Positions 25,806 to 35,831 of a stretch of 64,000 nucleotides of DNA are shown here, piece after piece. The notes below the pieces were generated by a model, which worked only from the letters and a program-made list of their open reading frames with translations, made no database searches and was not told the DNA's origin. This DNA comes from VAXT01 sp963827725 (GTDB lineage Bacteria; Actinomycetota; Thermoleophilia; Gaiellales; Gaiellaceae): positions 1,550,001 to 1,614,000 of the forward strand of contig CAWHBM010000001.1 in the NCBI GenBank assembly GCA_963827725.1, read 5' to 3'. Every line of letters begins with the position of its first letter. Positions within the stretch are counted from its first letter, which is position 1. A program made the translations under genes and the position numbers.

Positions 25806-25808
25806 ACC
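25744..25808. promoter_or_regulatory. Three tandem 19-bp palindromes GGTAT-N9-ATACC
   Basis: GGTATGCGCGGAGCATACC (25744-25762), GGTATGTCCTGTAGATACC (25767-25785) and GGTATGTCCAGTGCATACC (25790-25808), each separated by 4 bp, so a 23-bp period. They cover the start of the ATPase gene and lie 37 bp upstream of lemA. The regular geometry suggests cooperative binding by a dimeric regulator. Confidence 0.75.
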
Positions 25809-25832
25809 AAGTCGCCGAGTACCCGGTGGAAT

Positions 25833-25838
25833 TAGGGT
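25833..25838 (+). promoter_or_regulatory. -10 box of lemA, leaderless type
   Basis: TAGGGT with a 6-nt spacer (AGGCCC) to ATG 25845. Confidence 0.5.
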
Positions 25839-25844
25839 AGGCCC

Positions 25845-26399
25845 ATGCTCTGGCTGATCCTCGCCGCGCTCGTCGTCCTGCTCGTGCTCGCCGTGATCGT
25901 GATGTACAACCGGCTCGTCCGGCTGCGCAATCGCACCGAGAACTCATGGTCGCAGGTCGACGTGCAGCTTCGGCGCCGCTACGACCTGATCCCGAACCTC
26001 GTGGAGAGCGTGAAGGGCTACGCGTCGCACGAGCGCGCAACCTTCGAGGAGGTCACAAAGGCACGGACGGCGGCGCAGCAAGCACAGGGCGTGGAGGAGC
26101 AGGCGCAGGCGGAGAACCTGCTCACGGCGGCGATCGGGCGGCTGTTTGCAGTCGCCGAGGCGTACCCGGAGCTGCGGGCGACCGAGAACTTCCAGCAGCT
26201 CCAGGCTCAGCTCGCCGAGGTGGAGCAGAACATCGTTGTCTCCCGCCAGGTCTACAACGACGCTGTTCTCTCGTACGAGAACGCGCTCGAGACCGTGCCC
26301 ACGAACATCGTGGCCTCCCTGTTCAACTTCAGCCCGCGGGCCTACTTCGAAACGGAAGACGCCACGCGGGAGGCGCCGGCCGTGCAGTTCTCGACCTGA
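25845..26399 (+). CDS. lemA: LemA family membrane protein
   Basis: 184 residues. N-terminal membrane segment (LILAALVVLLVLAVIVMY), then the conserved RTENSWSQVDVQLRRRYDLI PNLV region and QVYNDAVLSYENALETVP, with a long helical core facing outside. LemA proteins are widespread, with uncertain function. The following DUF2207 protein and zinc peptidase are frequent companions. The stop codon overlaps the next gene as CTGA. Confidence 0.95.
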   Translation: MLWLILAALVVLLVLAVIVMYNRLVRLRNRTENSWSQVDVQLRRRYDLIPNLVESVKGYASHERATFEEVTKARTAAQQAQGVEEQAQAENLLTAAIGRLFAVAEAYPELRATENFQQLQAQLAEVEQNIVVSRQVYNDAVLSYENALETVPTNIVASLFNFSPRAYFETEDATREAPAVQFST

Positions 26400-28298
26400 G
26401 CCGTCTCCGCCAAACCCTGGTTGCTCTCCTCGCGCTCGTCGCGGTCGCGCTGCTGTGGCCTGCGACGGCGCCCGCCAAGTCGTACTCCCTCCCGGCAGCC
26501 GATGTCGCCGTGCGGGATCCAGGCAGATGGATCACTTCACGTCCGCGAGCAGATCACCTTCGCGTTCACCGGGCCCTTCAGCGGCGCCTACCGGGACATC
26601 CCGCTCCGCTCCGGAGAGTCGATCGACAACGTCTCCGTCAGCGAGGGAACCAAGCAGTACAGGCCGGGGGCAAACACGACGCTGGGCGGGTTCGGGCTAC
26701 CCGACAGTTTCGGCGTCGAGAATCTCGGCGACACGCTTCGGATCGTCTGGCACTACGCCGCCGTCGACGAGCAGCGAACCTTCACGATCTCGTATCGGTT
26801 CCGCGGCCTCGCGCTCGCCTACGACGACGTCGTCGACGTCAACCTGCGCGTGTGGGGTGAGCACTGGCCAACGGGCCTTGGCAGCCTGGCCTCGACCATG
26901 CAGCTCCCGCGGGCGGCCGCCCTCACTCCCTCGTACAGGGTCTGGGGTAGCCCGGCCTGGGTACGTGGGGTCGTCGCGCGGCTCCCCGACCGCGCGACAC
27001 TGCGGGCCTCGCAGATTCCCTCCCATCAGTTCGTCGAGCTGCGCGTCATCTTCCCGCGCAGGTTGCTCACCTCGACCGCGGGCGCGCAGGTCCGCGAGGG
27101 GAGCGCGCTCGAGAGGATCGTCGCGGAACAAGCGGGCGACCAGCGCGCCTTCGAGCGGGATCGTGAGCGGATCGACGACGCGAAGAGCCATCTCGGGCGG
27201 ACGATGCTGCTTTTGCTCCTGCTCGGGCTGGGGCCGGCGCTTGCGCTGGTGGGCTTCGTCTGGCTTGCGTACGGCCGCGAGCGGAAGACGGAATACGACC
27301 GCGAGTACGAACAGGCGCCGCCCTTCGACACAGAGCCGGCCCTCGTCCCGTCGCTCCTTCGCCAGGAGCCCTCCCCCGGTTCGAACGAGTTCACGGCGAC
27401 GCTCTTCGACTTGATCCGCCGGGGGCGCTACGCGTCGACGTCGGTCACGACCGAGCGCTCGATCTGGGGTGGCCTGCGCCACGAGGAGATCGCGGACCTC
27501 CAGCTCACGCTCGGGGACACGACGTTGCCGTTGACCGATTTCGAGAAGCCCGTCGCCGAGGTAGTCGATTCGGTCATCGGAGGGCAAGGCGAGCGGCTGA
27601 GCGCGTTCCGCGACACGATCGAGGGCGACCGAGCGTCGAACAGCAAGCGCTTCACGAGCTTCAAGGAGAGCGTCTCGTCGGCGATCAAGGCTCGCGGGTG
27701 GTTCGCAGGCGGCGGGGGCAAGGTGCTCGCGCTGGGCATCCTCGTCTTCGTCGTCGCTGCCGTCGGGCTGCTCTGGACCAGTCTCCATGGCTTCCGCTCG
27801 GTTGCGCCTCGCTGGAGCGACGTCGTCATGGTTGCGCTTGGGGTCTGTGCCGCGGCCAACGCTGCATTGCTGATCGTCGGCGTCGCGAAGGCGCCCCTCT
27901 GGCGCCGCCGAACCCCAGACGGGCAGACCGAGGCGGAGCGCTGGGAGGCTTTCCGTCGCTACCTGACCGATTTCCCGCGCCTCCAGGAAGCCCCTCCGGC
28001 CACGCTCGAGCTCTGGGAGCGCTACCTCGTCTACGGGATCGCGTTCGGGATCGCCGAGCGCGTGCTCCAGGGTGCGCACCTGCACATGCCCGAGGCGGTG
28101 CACGACAGCAGCTCGATCTATTGGATCACCCCGCATGGCAACCTCGGCTCGGGCCCGTCCGCCCTCGCGATTGGCGACCTGTCCTCCGGTTTCGGCTCTG
28201 CGCTCTCGCCGCCGGGCTCATCCGGCTCCGGCTCCGGCGGCGGCTTCTCCGGGGGCGGCGGGGGCGGAGGCGGCGGCGGCGGGGGCGGCGCCTGGTAA
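26396..28298 (+). pseudogene. DUF2207 membrane protein with Gly-rich tail (one frameshift)
   Basis: The signal peptide frame (LVALLALVAVALLWPATAPA) has no ATG, GTG or TTG start; the plausible initiator is CTG 26396, overlapping the lemA stop. Near 26515 (GTGCGGGATCC) the frame moves one base; after it the protein reads IQADGSLHVREQITFAFTGP, the DUF2207 signature, continuing through a membrane segment (~LLLLLLGLGPALALVGFVWL), a cytoplasmic region, two more segments and a tail of GGGFSGGGGGGGG type. Probably one extra base in the sequence. The protein is typical of LemA-DUF2207 pairs. Confidence 0.75.
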
Positions 28299-28337
28299 GC
28301 GTGCTTCGGGAGCTGCGGGTTCGGGTAAAGATGCCTC

Positions 28338-29228
28338 ATGCGCTTTCGTCGTAACGCCAGGCTGGACACGGGCCAGGTCACGGATGTCCGCGGGCGCCGC
28401 ATGGGTGGTGGCGGGCTCGCCATGGGCGGGGGCGGCCTCGGCATCGCGGGAATCGTCATTTACCTGCTGATCACGCTTCTCTCGGCGGAGGGAGGGCTGG
28501 GCGGTCAGCTCGCGCCTCTCGACGACCGGAGCGTGGGCCGCGGCGACACGCCCAGCGAGATCTCCCAGGCGTGCCAGACGGGCGAGGACGCGAACCAGCG
28601 GCAGGACTGCCGCATCGTCGGTGTCGTGAACAGCGCCCAGACCTTCTGGAACGGGGTCTTCCAGCGAAGCAACCGGCAGTATCCGTACGCAGACACGGTC
28701 TTCTTCACCGATCAGGTCCAGACCGGGTGCGGCACGGCGAGCTCGCAGGTCGGCCCGTTCTACTGCCCGCCCGACCAGCAGGTCTACATCGACCTCGGCT
28801 TCTTCGACGAGCTGCAGTCGCGCTTCGGCGCCGGGGGCGGGCCGTTCGCGCAGGCGTACGTGATCGCGCACGAGTACGGCCACCACGTGCAGAACCAGCT
28901 TGGAGTCCTCGAGAGCATCCGCGGCGACCGCCAGGGCCCTCAGAGCAGGGCCGTGCGCGCGGAGCTCCAGGCCGACTGCTACGCCGGCGTCTGGGCGGCC
29001 AACGCGGTCGAGACGGGAGTGATCGAGGAGCTGACGCAGGCCGACATCAACGAAGGGCTCGACGCCGCGACCGCGATCGGCGACGACCGCATCCAGGAGC
29101 AAACGCAGGGCCAGGTCAATCCGGAGACATGGACGCACGGCTCGTCCGAGCAACGCCGGCGCTGGTTCTCGCGCGGCTACGAGAACGGCAAGCCGGGCGC
29201 CTGCGACACGTTCTCCGGCTCGATCTAG
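28338..29228 (+). CDS. Neutral zinc metallopeptidase (YpfJ/KPN_02809 family)
   Basis: 296 residues. Short Arg-rich N-terminus, one membrane segment (~residues 33-50), then a peptidase domain with zinc motif VIAHEYGHHVQNQLG and downstream ELQADCYAGVWA supplying the third ligand. The motif RMGGGGLAMGGGGLG precedes the membrane segment, as usual in this family. It lies 40 nt after the DUF2207 gene; TAAAGA lies 6 nt before the ATG. Confidence 0.93.
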   Translation: MRFRRNARLDTGQVTDVRGRRMGGGGLAMGGGGLGIAGIVIYLLITLLSAEGGLGGQLAPLDDRSVGRGDTPSEISQACQTGEDANQRQDCRIVGVVNSAQTFWNGVFQRSNRQYPYADTVFFTDQVQTGCGTASSQVGPFYCPPDQQVYIDLGFFDELQSRFGAGGGPFAQAYVIAHEYGHHVQNQLGVLESIRGDRQGPQSRAVRAELQADCYAGVWAANAVETGVIEELTQADINEGLDAATAIGDDRIQEQTQGQVNPETWTHGSSEQRRRWFSRGYENGKPGACDTFSGSI

Positions 29229-29235
29229 GCCGCCG

Positions 29236-30028
29236 ATGAGCACTCAGGAGGAGCGGGCCACCAGGTTCCAGGCGCTCCACGCCGGCGATCCCTTCGTGAT
29301 CCCGAATCCGTGGGATGCAGGATCGGCGCGAGTCTTCGTGGCGCTGGGGTTCGAAGTCGCTCGCGACGACGAGCTCGGGGCACGCATTCACGCTCGGGCG
29401 CCTCGACGGAAGCGTGACGCTCGCCGAGATCGTCGAGCACGTCTCGGCCCTGGTCGGCGCGACCGACCTTCCGCTGTCGGTCGACCTCGAGAACGGCTAC
29501 GGCGCCGCACCGGAGAGCGCCGCAATGGCGATCACTCGAGTCGCCGAAGTCGGCGCCGTCGGCGGCTCGATCGAGGACTACGACCCGGCCGGCCATCTCT
29601 ACGACCTCCCCCACGCCGTCGAGCGTATCGCTGCCGCGGTCGAAGCGGCGCGCGGGCTCGGTTGGCCATTCACGCTGACCGCCAGGGCGGAAAACCACAT
29701 CCGGGGCAATCCCGACCTCGAGGACACGATCGCACGCCTGCAAGCGTTCGAAGCGGCGGGCGCGGACGTGCTCTATGCGCCGGGCCTGGAAACCTCGGCG
29801 GAGATTCGCACGGTGTGCGAGGCGGTCTCGAAACCGGTGAACGTGCTCGCGCGTCCTGAGCTGTCGCTCGCGGAGATCGTCGAAGCCGGAGCCCAGCGGG
29901 TCAGCGTCGGCGGGAGTCTCGCGTGGACCGCGGTGAATGCCTTGGCCGCCGCGGCGATCGAGATCCGTGACCGGGGCGATTTCTCGTCCCTCGGAAACGG
30001 CGCACCGGTCCGCGAGTGGCTCGGCTAG
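29236..30028 (+). pseudogene. Isocitrate lyase/phosphoenolpyruvate mutase superfamily protein (one frameshift)
   Basis: N-terminus FVIPNPWDAGSARVFVALGFE, then a one-base shift near 29358 (TTCGAAGTCGC), after which it reads LATTSSGHAFTLGRLDGSV, VDLENGYGAAPESAA, SIEDYDPAG and LTARAENHIRGNPDLEDTI. This is the PEP-mutase/oxaloacetate-decarboxylase-like branch (ICL_KPHMT). It would cleave or form C-C bonds next to a carboxylate with Mg2+. The conserved halves argue for a sequence error. It converges with a methyltransferase, the stops overlapping by 4 nt. Confidence 0.8.
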
Positions 30029-30783
30029 GCGAGGCCCTTTGCCGCCCAGGCCCGCACCGTAAGGACGAACGGTGCTGCCGGCAGCCTCTCGCGGCAGAGC
30101 TCTCGCAGCTCGGCTTGTCGATCCACGTCGAGCCCGGCGGCGAAGCTGCCGGCGGGGCCCACGCCAAGCGTGTAGGGCTCCCACCATTCCTCGAAGCTCG
30201 AATGCTCGACGCTGACCGAGAGAACGCTCTCCTCGATCTCTTGCAACCCGGCATCTCGAAAGAGCCGCGCCAGGTCGCCCTCGCTCGCGCCCGCTCGCCT
30301 CGACTCGTCCGCGACGTGGGGTTCGAGCTCTCGCGCCGCCTCCCAGAACAGGCTGAGCGGTCCCTGACCGCCTCCGTGGTCCCAGACAGTGGCCGCCACG
30401 ACACCGCCCTCGTGCGTCACGCGTGCCATCTCGCGGAGCCCCGCCACCGGGTCGGCCATGAAATGAACGACGAGTTGCGCCACGGCGGCGTCGAACTCCC
30501 GATCTCCGAACGGCAGCTCCTCGGCGGCGGCGCGCTCGACTCTGACGCCGGGATGTCGCTCGCGGGCTGCCGCCACGAAGGGCTCTGAGGGGTCGACTGC
30601 CGACACGGCTTCCGGGCCCAACCGCCTGACCAGCTCCGTCGTCAGAGCGCCCGGCCCGCAGCCAACGTCGAGCACGCGCTGACCCGCGGTGACCCCGGCG
30701 AGATCGGCGAGCTTCGGAGCAAGCGGCACCGAGTACCTGCCCATGAACCTGTCGTACGCGTCAGCCGCGACCGTGAAGGACAT
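30025..30783 (-). CDS. Class I SAM-dependent methyltransferase
   Basis: 252 residues. N-terminal AADAYDRFMGRYSVPLAP, SAM motif I VLDVGCGPGALTTEL, AVDPSEPFVAAAR and AAAEELPFGDREFDAAV (motif of Methyltransf_11/UbiE-like enzymes). Small-molecule methyltransferase of unknown substrate. Divergent from another methyltransferase gene at 30822. Confidence 0.88.
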   Translation of the reverse strand: MSFTVAADAYDRFMGRYSVPLAPKLADLAGVTAGQRVLDVGCGPGALTTELVRRLGPEAVSAVDPSEPFVAAARERHPGVRVERAAAEELPFGDREFDAAVAQLVVHFMADPVAGLREMARVTHEGGVVAATVWDHGGGQGPLSLFWEAARELEPHVADESRRAGASEGDLARLFRDAGLQEIEESVLSVSVEHSSFEEWWEPYTLGVGPAGSFAAGLDVDRQAELRELCRERLPAAPFVLTVRAWAAKGLA

Positions 30784-30809
30784 GAGCGGAATCTACGCCT
30801 CCGCGCAGG

Positions 30810-30815
30810 TAAGTT
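30810..30815 (+). promoter_or_regulatory. -10 box, leaderless type
   Basis: TAAGTT with a 6-nt spacer (CCGGCG) to GTG 30822. Confidence 0.5.
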
Positions 30816-30821
30816 CCGGCG

Positions 30822-31556
30822 GTGCACGACGACGGGTACTTCGACGAGCGCGTGGCTGCCCGATACGACGAATCCTCTGGGGAGATGTTCGACCCGGCGG
30901 TCGTCGACCCGGTCGTCGACTTCCTTGTCGAGCTCGCCGGCGACGGACGCGCGCTCGAGCTCGGGATCGGGACGGGCCGGATCGCGCTACCGCTCGCGCA
31001 GCGGGGAGTGCCGGTGCACGGGATCGAGCTGTCGAAGGCAATGGCCGCAAGGCTGCTCGCGAAGCCGGGTGGCGAAGACGTCGGCGTGACGATCGGCGAC
31101 TTCGCGGAGACGACCGTGGACGAGACGTTCGCCGTCGCGTACCTGGTCTTCAACACGATCTCGAACCTCACGACCCAGGCAGCCCAGGTCGCATGCTTCC
31201 AGAACGTCGCGGGGCATCTGGAGCCCGGAGGCTGCTTCGTCATCGAGGTGAGCGTCCCCGACCTCCAGCGGCTTCCGCCGGGCGAGACCATCCACCCCTT
31301 CCACTTCAGCGACACGAGGCTCGGATTGGACGAGTACGACGTTGCGAACCAGGGCCTCATCTCTCATCACTACGAGCTCGTCGACGGGAAGTTCGAACGA
31401 CACTCGGTTCCCTTCCGCTACACGTGGCCATCGGAGCTCGACCTGATGGCGCAGCTTGCCGGGATGAGGCTGCGCGAGCGCTGGAGCGGGTGGAAGCACG
31501 AGCCGTTCACGAGCGAGAGCACCAAGCACGTCTCGGTCTGGGAGAAGCCGGCGTGA
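30822..31556 (+). CDS. Class I SAM-dependent methyltransferase
   Basis: 244 residues from GTG 30822. FDERVAARYDESSGEMF, SAM motif ALELGIGTGRIALPLAQRG, then LVFNTISNLTTQAAQVACF, as in Methyltransf_25 enzymes that may act on small molecules or antibiotics. It ends in a GTGA overlap with the reductase-like gene, so the two are likely one operon. Confidence 0.87.
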   Translation: MHDDGYFDERVAARYDESSGEMFDPAVVDPVVDFLVELAGDGRALELGIGTGRIALPLAQRGVPVHGIELSKAMAARLLAKPGGEDVGVTIGDFAETTVDETFAVAYLVFNTISNLTTQAAQVACFQNVAGHLEPGGCFVIEVSVPDLQRLPPGETIHPFHFSDTRLGLDEYDVANQGLISHHYELVDGKFERHSVPFRYTWPSELDLMAQLAGMRLRERWSGWKHEPFTSESTKHVSVWEKPA

Positions 31557-32115
31557 GCCTCACTCGGTATACACGGCGACCACCCTCGACGGCTTCATCG
31601 CCGACCCCGACAACTCGCTGGACTGGCTCTTCACACGCAAGCGCGATGAGGACGGGCCGCTGAACTACGGCGCGTTCATCGCCGACGTCGGTGCGCTGGC
31701 GATGGGGGCGACGACGTACGAATGGGTCCTCGACCACGAGTTCGCGGACAAGGATCCGGCGGAGTGGAAGTGGCCGTACGACATCCCGTGCTGGGTTTTT
31801 ACTCACCGCGAGCTACCGGTCGTCCCCGACTCTCGAATCACGTTCACGAGCGCGGAGATTGCGACCGTGCACAAGGAGATGGTTAGCGCCGCTGGTGGCC
31901 GGAACGTCTGGATCGTCGGCGGCGGAGACCTGGCCGGTCAGTTCGCCGACGCCGGGCTCCTGGACGAGGTCATCGTGTCGATCGCGCCGGTCACGCTGGG
32001 TGCTGGCGCGCCGCTGCTGCCGCGACGAATCGAGCTGCGTCTCGACGAGCTCGGACAAAACGGCGACTTCGTCAGCGCCAGGTTCTCTGTCGTGCGCCCG
32101 CGCCCGCCCGCGTGA
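31553..32115 (+). pseudogene. Dihydrofolate reductase/RibD C-terminal family protein (one frameshift)
   Basis: GTG 31553 overlaps the previous stop as GTGA. SLTRYT then, after a shift near 31573, ATTLDGFIADPDNSLDWLF, ALAMGATTYEWVLD and NVWIVGGGDLAGQFADAGLLDE, the standard YwjB/YyaP-like DHFR fold with an NADPH-binding GGGDL. One missing base would restore the frame. Role: NADPH-dependent reductase of unknown substrate. Confidence 0.8.
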
Positions 32116-32121
32116 GGCCCG

Positions 32122-34132
32122 TCAGCGGCCCGTGGAGCCCCGCGCAAGGGAGAACATGTACTCCTCGCGGTTGAGCGGATTGGCGGTCGTCCGCCTCCGG
32201 GTGGGTGCCTCGCCGCTGACCGGCTCGTAACCGGCGAAGCTGGAGTCGAGCACGCCTTCGCCTCCGGTCAGGCTCGGCAACTCCCGCTGGAGCTCATCCG
32301 CCCTCGAGGCGGGCATCACCGTCTCGATCATCGCGAGATTCCCTTCCACCGACGGCGTCTCGACCGCAGCGCCGAGCCGGCCCAGTGCAGCCATGACTGC
32401 TCCGATTGCGCCGGTCGGGATCTCCGCGCGCACTCGGACAACCGGCTCGCAGACCACAGCCCCGGCCTGGTCGAGCGCCCGCATGAGAACGAGCGGCGTC
32501 AGCTTTCGGAAATCGGCCGCCGTGCTGAGCGGCCCCCGGCGTGATGGAGGACCGTCGGGGACGCTGTACGTGCATTTCGTCATGGTCACCACGCAGTCCG
32601 TGACCTGCCAGCCGAAGAGCCCTCTCGCAACGTCTCGCGGACGTATTGGTCCATGCGCTCCGAGAAACCTTCGAGCGTCTTGTAGAGATAGAGCGGAGTC
32701 GTGCGGGGATCGACCTCGAGCCTGAACTCGATCCCGGAGCCCTTGGGCGCCGGAGCGATGCGCAGCCCGATCGTGGCCCGAAAGGGATTCGATTCTGCAT
32801 TGAGGATCTCGATCGCCTCGCCCATGCGAATCGGGCGCTCGACGCAGATCGTCGTCGTCTCGCGGAACGTGACCTCGACACCGAAGTCGCTTGCCAGCGT
32901 CGCCTGGATGACCTCCTTCTGGACCTCGCCGTAGAGCGAGACGGAGATCTCCTGCCGGGTGTCGTCCTGTCGGACGTTGATGAGCGGGTCCTGCTCGGCG
33001 AGCTGCTCGAGGGCCACGCGCAGAGCCGCCCGCCGTCAGGATCGCTGGGAACGACGACCGACTCCAGTGTCGGAGGAGGGAACTGCCGATCGGTTACGGT
33101 CGCCGGCGTCTCGCCGATCCTGTCGCCAACCTGGACCTCGCGGAGTCCCTGGAGCTTCCCGATTTCTCCGGCCGAGACGGACGCACGCTGTGCGGCCGGC
33201 CCGCGGTCGAAGACACTGATCGCCGTCACCTTCTCCTCTCCATCCGAGCCGTAGCGCAGTCGCTCCCGGGTTCGCACGGTCCCCGTATACATCCGGACGT
33301 AGGCGATCTTCTCCCCCGCGGCGCCTCGCTCGATCTTGAAGACGCGGCCCGAAACGGGGCCGTCGGCGTCGCCAGTCGCTGCCGGCAGCAGCCCCGCGAT
33401 ACCCGCCATCAGCGGCTCCACGCCTGCTCCGGTGATCGCGGAGCCGGAGAAGACCGGGTGCACGAGCGCCCGCTTCGTCTGCGCGGCGAGTGCATCGAGA
33501 AGTCGGAGGGACGACACGCCCTCCTCGTCGTCGACGTACGTGGCCAGGATCCCGTCGTCGCGCTCGGAGAGCAGTTCCGTCAGCCTGCCGCGAAAGGCTG
33601 GATCGTCCGCATCCGAGGGAGTGAAGTCGGCGACTCGTGTCCCGAGCCCGTGCGCAGTTCCCATCGAGATGACCGCAGGCGTCAGTCGCTCGGAGATCGC
33701 CCGCAGGACGCGTTCGTCATTCGCTCCGGAACGGTCGATCTTGTTCACGAAGATCAGAGTGGGAACCTGCAGCCGTTGCAGCGCCCGCATCAACAGAGGC
33801 GTCTGCGACTGCACGCCTTCGACGGCGGAGATCACGAGCACAGCGCCGTCGAGCACGCTCAACACGCGTTCTACCTCCGCGATGAAGTCCGGGTGGCCGG
33901 GCGTATCGATCAGGTTGACGGTGACGTCGTCGATCGCAAACGACGCAACGGCGGAGCGGATCGTGATACCGCGCTGCTGCTCCAGCGCCAAGGAATCGGT
34001 CTGAGTGGTGCCGGCATCGACGCTGCCGATCTCATCGATGACGTGAGCGGCGTAGAGCAGCCGCTCCGTGAGAGTTGTCTTACCGGCGTCTACATGCGCC
34101 AGGATCCCCAAGTTCAACGTTTTCTGCGACAA
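32122..34132 (-). pseudogene. TetM/OtrA-like ribosomal protection GTPase (two frameshifts)
   Basis: From TTG 34132: G1 AHVDAGKTTLTERLL, G2 RGITIRSAVA, G3 DTPGHPDF, G4 NKID, then EF-G domain II. The frame moves near 33027, continues as VALEQLAEQDPLINVRQ with domain III-V features (YGEVQKEVIQATLA), and moves again near 32615, continuing as WQVTDCVVTMTKCTY to TAG 32122. The QKE motif and tail match OtrA/TetM-type factors rather than housekeeping EF-G. It would release tetracycline-type drugs from the ribosome, or act as an environmental homologue without known resistance. Both shifts look like indel errors. Confidence 0.8.
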
Positions 34133-34262
34133 GCCTCATACCCTCCGAATAGGTTGAAAGTCCCATTTCGATTGACATGAACGCTTGGCGCATCTCCGCT
34201 CCTTGGTCGATCGGCGCCGGTCTCTTACTCGGGTGAATCATAGTGCTACACGTGTGACTCCC

Positions 34263-35099
34263 ATGCACGACTTACCGTACGTTCGTCAGCCTGCCGACTT
34301 CTCAAAGCCCGTTCGGTATGCGCACGGCCCCGATTCCGTGCCACCGCCGGGCGTTCCTCGCGGGACGATCCTCGACTACGAGTTGAGCTCGAGCAGCGTC
34401 TTCCCCGGCACCAACCGCCGGTACTGGGTGTACGTCCCGGCGCAGTACGCGGCTTCCGAGCCGGCATCGCTCATGGTCTTTCAGGACGGACACCTATACC
34501 TCGATCCCGGCGGCGAGGTACGCGCTTCCATCGTCTTCGACAACCTGATTCACCGAGGCGAGATGCCCGTGACCATCGGTGTTTTCGTCGATCCTGGCGA
34601 GCCCGAGAACCGGAACGTGGAGTACGACGCGTTCAGCGATGCCTACGCCACGTTTCTGCTGACGGAGGTCCTCCCGAACGTTCGAGACGGCTACGCCATC
34701 ACAGAGGACCCCGACCAGTGGGCGATCGGCGGCGGGAGTAGCGGTGGGAACTGCGCATTCACCGCCGCGTGGACGCGACCTGATCGGTTCCGGCGTGTCC
34801 TGAGCTTCCAAGGGAGCTTCGCCCAGATGCCTGGCGGCAACCCGTACCTCGAGCTGATTCGCGACACGCCGACCAAACCGCTGCGCGTGTTCCTCCAAGC
34901 GGCGACGCGCGATATCAACTGGGACGCTCCCGAGTTCAACTGGTTCAGCACGAATTTGCGAGTAGCTGCCGCCCTCGCGGAACGTGGGTACGACCTCCGT
35001 TTCGTTCTCGGAGACGGCGGCCACGACATGAGCCACTGCGGTGCGATCTTGCCGGATGCACTCCGCTGGCTCTGGCGACGCCAATCCGCCGCCGTTTAG
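34263..35099 (+). CDS. Enterochelin-esterase-like alpha/beta hydrolase
   Basis: 278 residues from ATG 34263 (in-frame starts at 34185 exist, but similarity begins here). YWVYVPAQYAASEPASLMVFQDG, nucleophile elbow AIGGGSSGGNCAFTAAW, and the C-terminal GDGGHDMSHCG carrying the catalytic His: the esterase_D family. No signal peptide, so probably cytosolic carboxylesterase or sugar-ester hydrolase. The 34133-34262 gap shows a CACGTG-centred ACACGTGT palindrome and nothing else firm. Confidence 0.88.
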   Translation: MHDLPYVRQPADFSKPVRYAHGPDSVPPPGVPRGTILDYELSSSSVFPGTNRRYWVYVPAQYAASEPASLMVFQDGHLYLDPGGEVRASIVFDNLIHRGEMPVTIGVFVDPGEPENRNVEYDAFSDAYATFLLTEVLPNVRDGYAITEDPDQWAIGGGSSGGNCAFTAAWTRPDRFRRVLSFQGSFAQMPGGNPYLELIRDTPTKPLRVFLQAATRDINWDAPEFNWFSTNLRVAAALAERGYDLRFVLGDGGHDMSHCGAILPDALRWLWRRQSAAV

Positions 35100-35150
35100 G
35101 CTCTCATCGTGAGGATCTTCAATCTCCTCTGAGTTGGCGTCCTGACGGCG

Positions 35151-35831
35151 ATGGCCACTCGAGATGCTGCCTGCCACTGCGGGCAACTACATCTGGAGGT
35201 CACAGGCGATCCGTTTGCGGTCTCCATCTGTAACTGCCTCGCCTGTCAACGGCGCACCGGGAGCGCCTTCGGGATGCAGGCCGGATTCAAGGCGGATCAA
35301 GTGGAGGTCGTCGGTCGTTCCAGCGACTACACGCGAATCTCGGACGAGGCGGACGAAAAGGAGCACGTCTTCCATTTCTGCCCAGACTGTGGCTCGCAGG
35401 TTTTCTACACCGAGCCATCTGAGCCAGACCACGTCGTCGTCTCGGTCGGCTCCTTCGCCGACCCGTCGTTTCCGCCGCCGACGGAGTCGGGCTACGACTC
35501 TCAGCGTCATCACTGGTTGGAGCTGCCCGACTCGATCCAGCGTCACGCCCCCGAGCTGTGGGACCCGGCGCGATCTCTCTACGACGCCGGCAGGTACGCG
35601 GAGGCGGCGGACAGGGGCCGCGAGCTGATCGACGCCCGCCCCGACCAGGCGTACCTCTACTACAACGTGGCGTGCTGCGAGAGCCTCGCGGGCCAGACAG
35701 CAGATGCGATCGAGCACCTCCGCCAGGCGATCGACCGGTGGGAGGGCTGTCGCGAGATGGCGACGCAGGACTCCGACTTCGATCCGATCCGAAGCGAGCC
35801 TGCGTTCGAGGAACTGGTGGGCGGGCGATGA
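35151..35831 (+). CDS. GFA-domain zinc protein fused to TPR repeats
   Basis: 226 residues. Residues ~8-125 form a glutathione-dependent formaldehyde-activating (GFA/CENP-V) fold with zinc ligands ACHCGQ, NCLACQRRTGSAFG and HFCPDCGSQ. Residues ~135-220 are TPR-like: SLYDAGRYAEAADRGRELID, AYLYYNVACCESLAGQTADA, IEHLRQAIDRW. The domain pairing is unusual. It ends in an ATGA overlap with the phospholipase gene. Confidence 0.85.
   Translation: MATRDAACHCGQLHLEVTGDPFAVSICNCLACQRRTGSAFGMQAGFKADQVEVVGRSSDYTRISDEADEKEHVFHFCPDCGSQVFYTEPSEPDHVVVSVGSFADPSFPPPTESGYDSQRHHWLELPDSIQRHAPELWDPARSLYDAGRYAEAADRGRELIDARPDQAYLYYNVACCESLAGQTADAIEHLRQAIDRWEGCREMATQDSDFDPIRSEPAFEELVGGR

Noticed and set aside
25744..25808. 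Short CRISPR or coding tandem repeat
   Set aside because: Only three units, palindromic arms with varying centres and a 23-bp period that is not a multiple of 3; operator array fits better.
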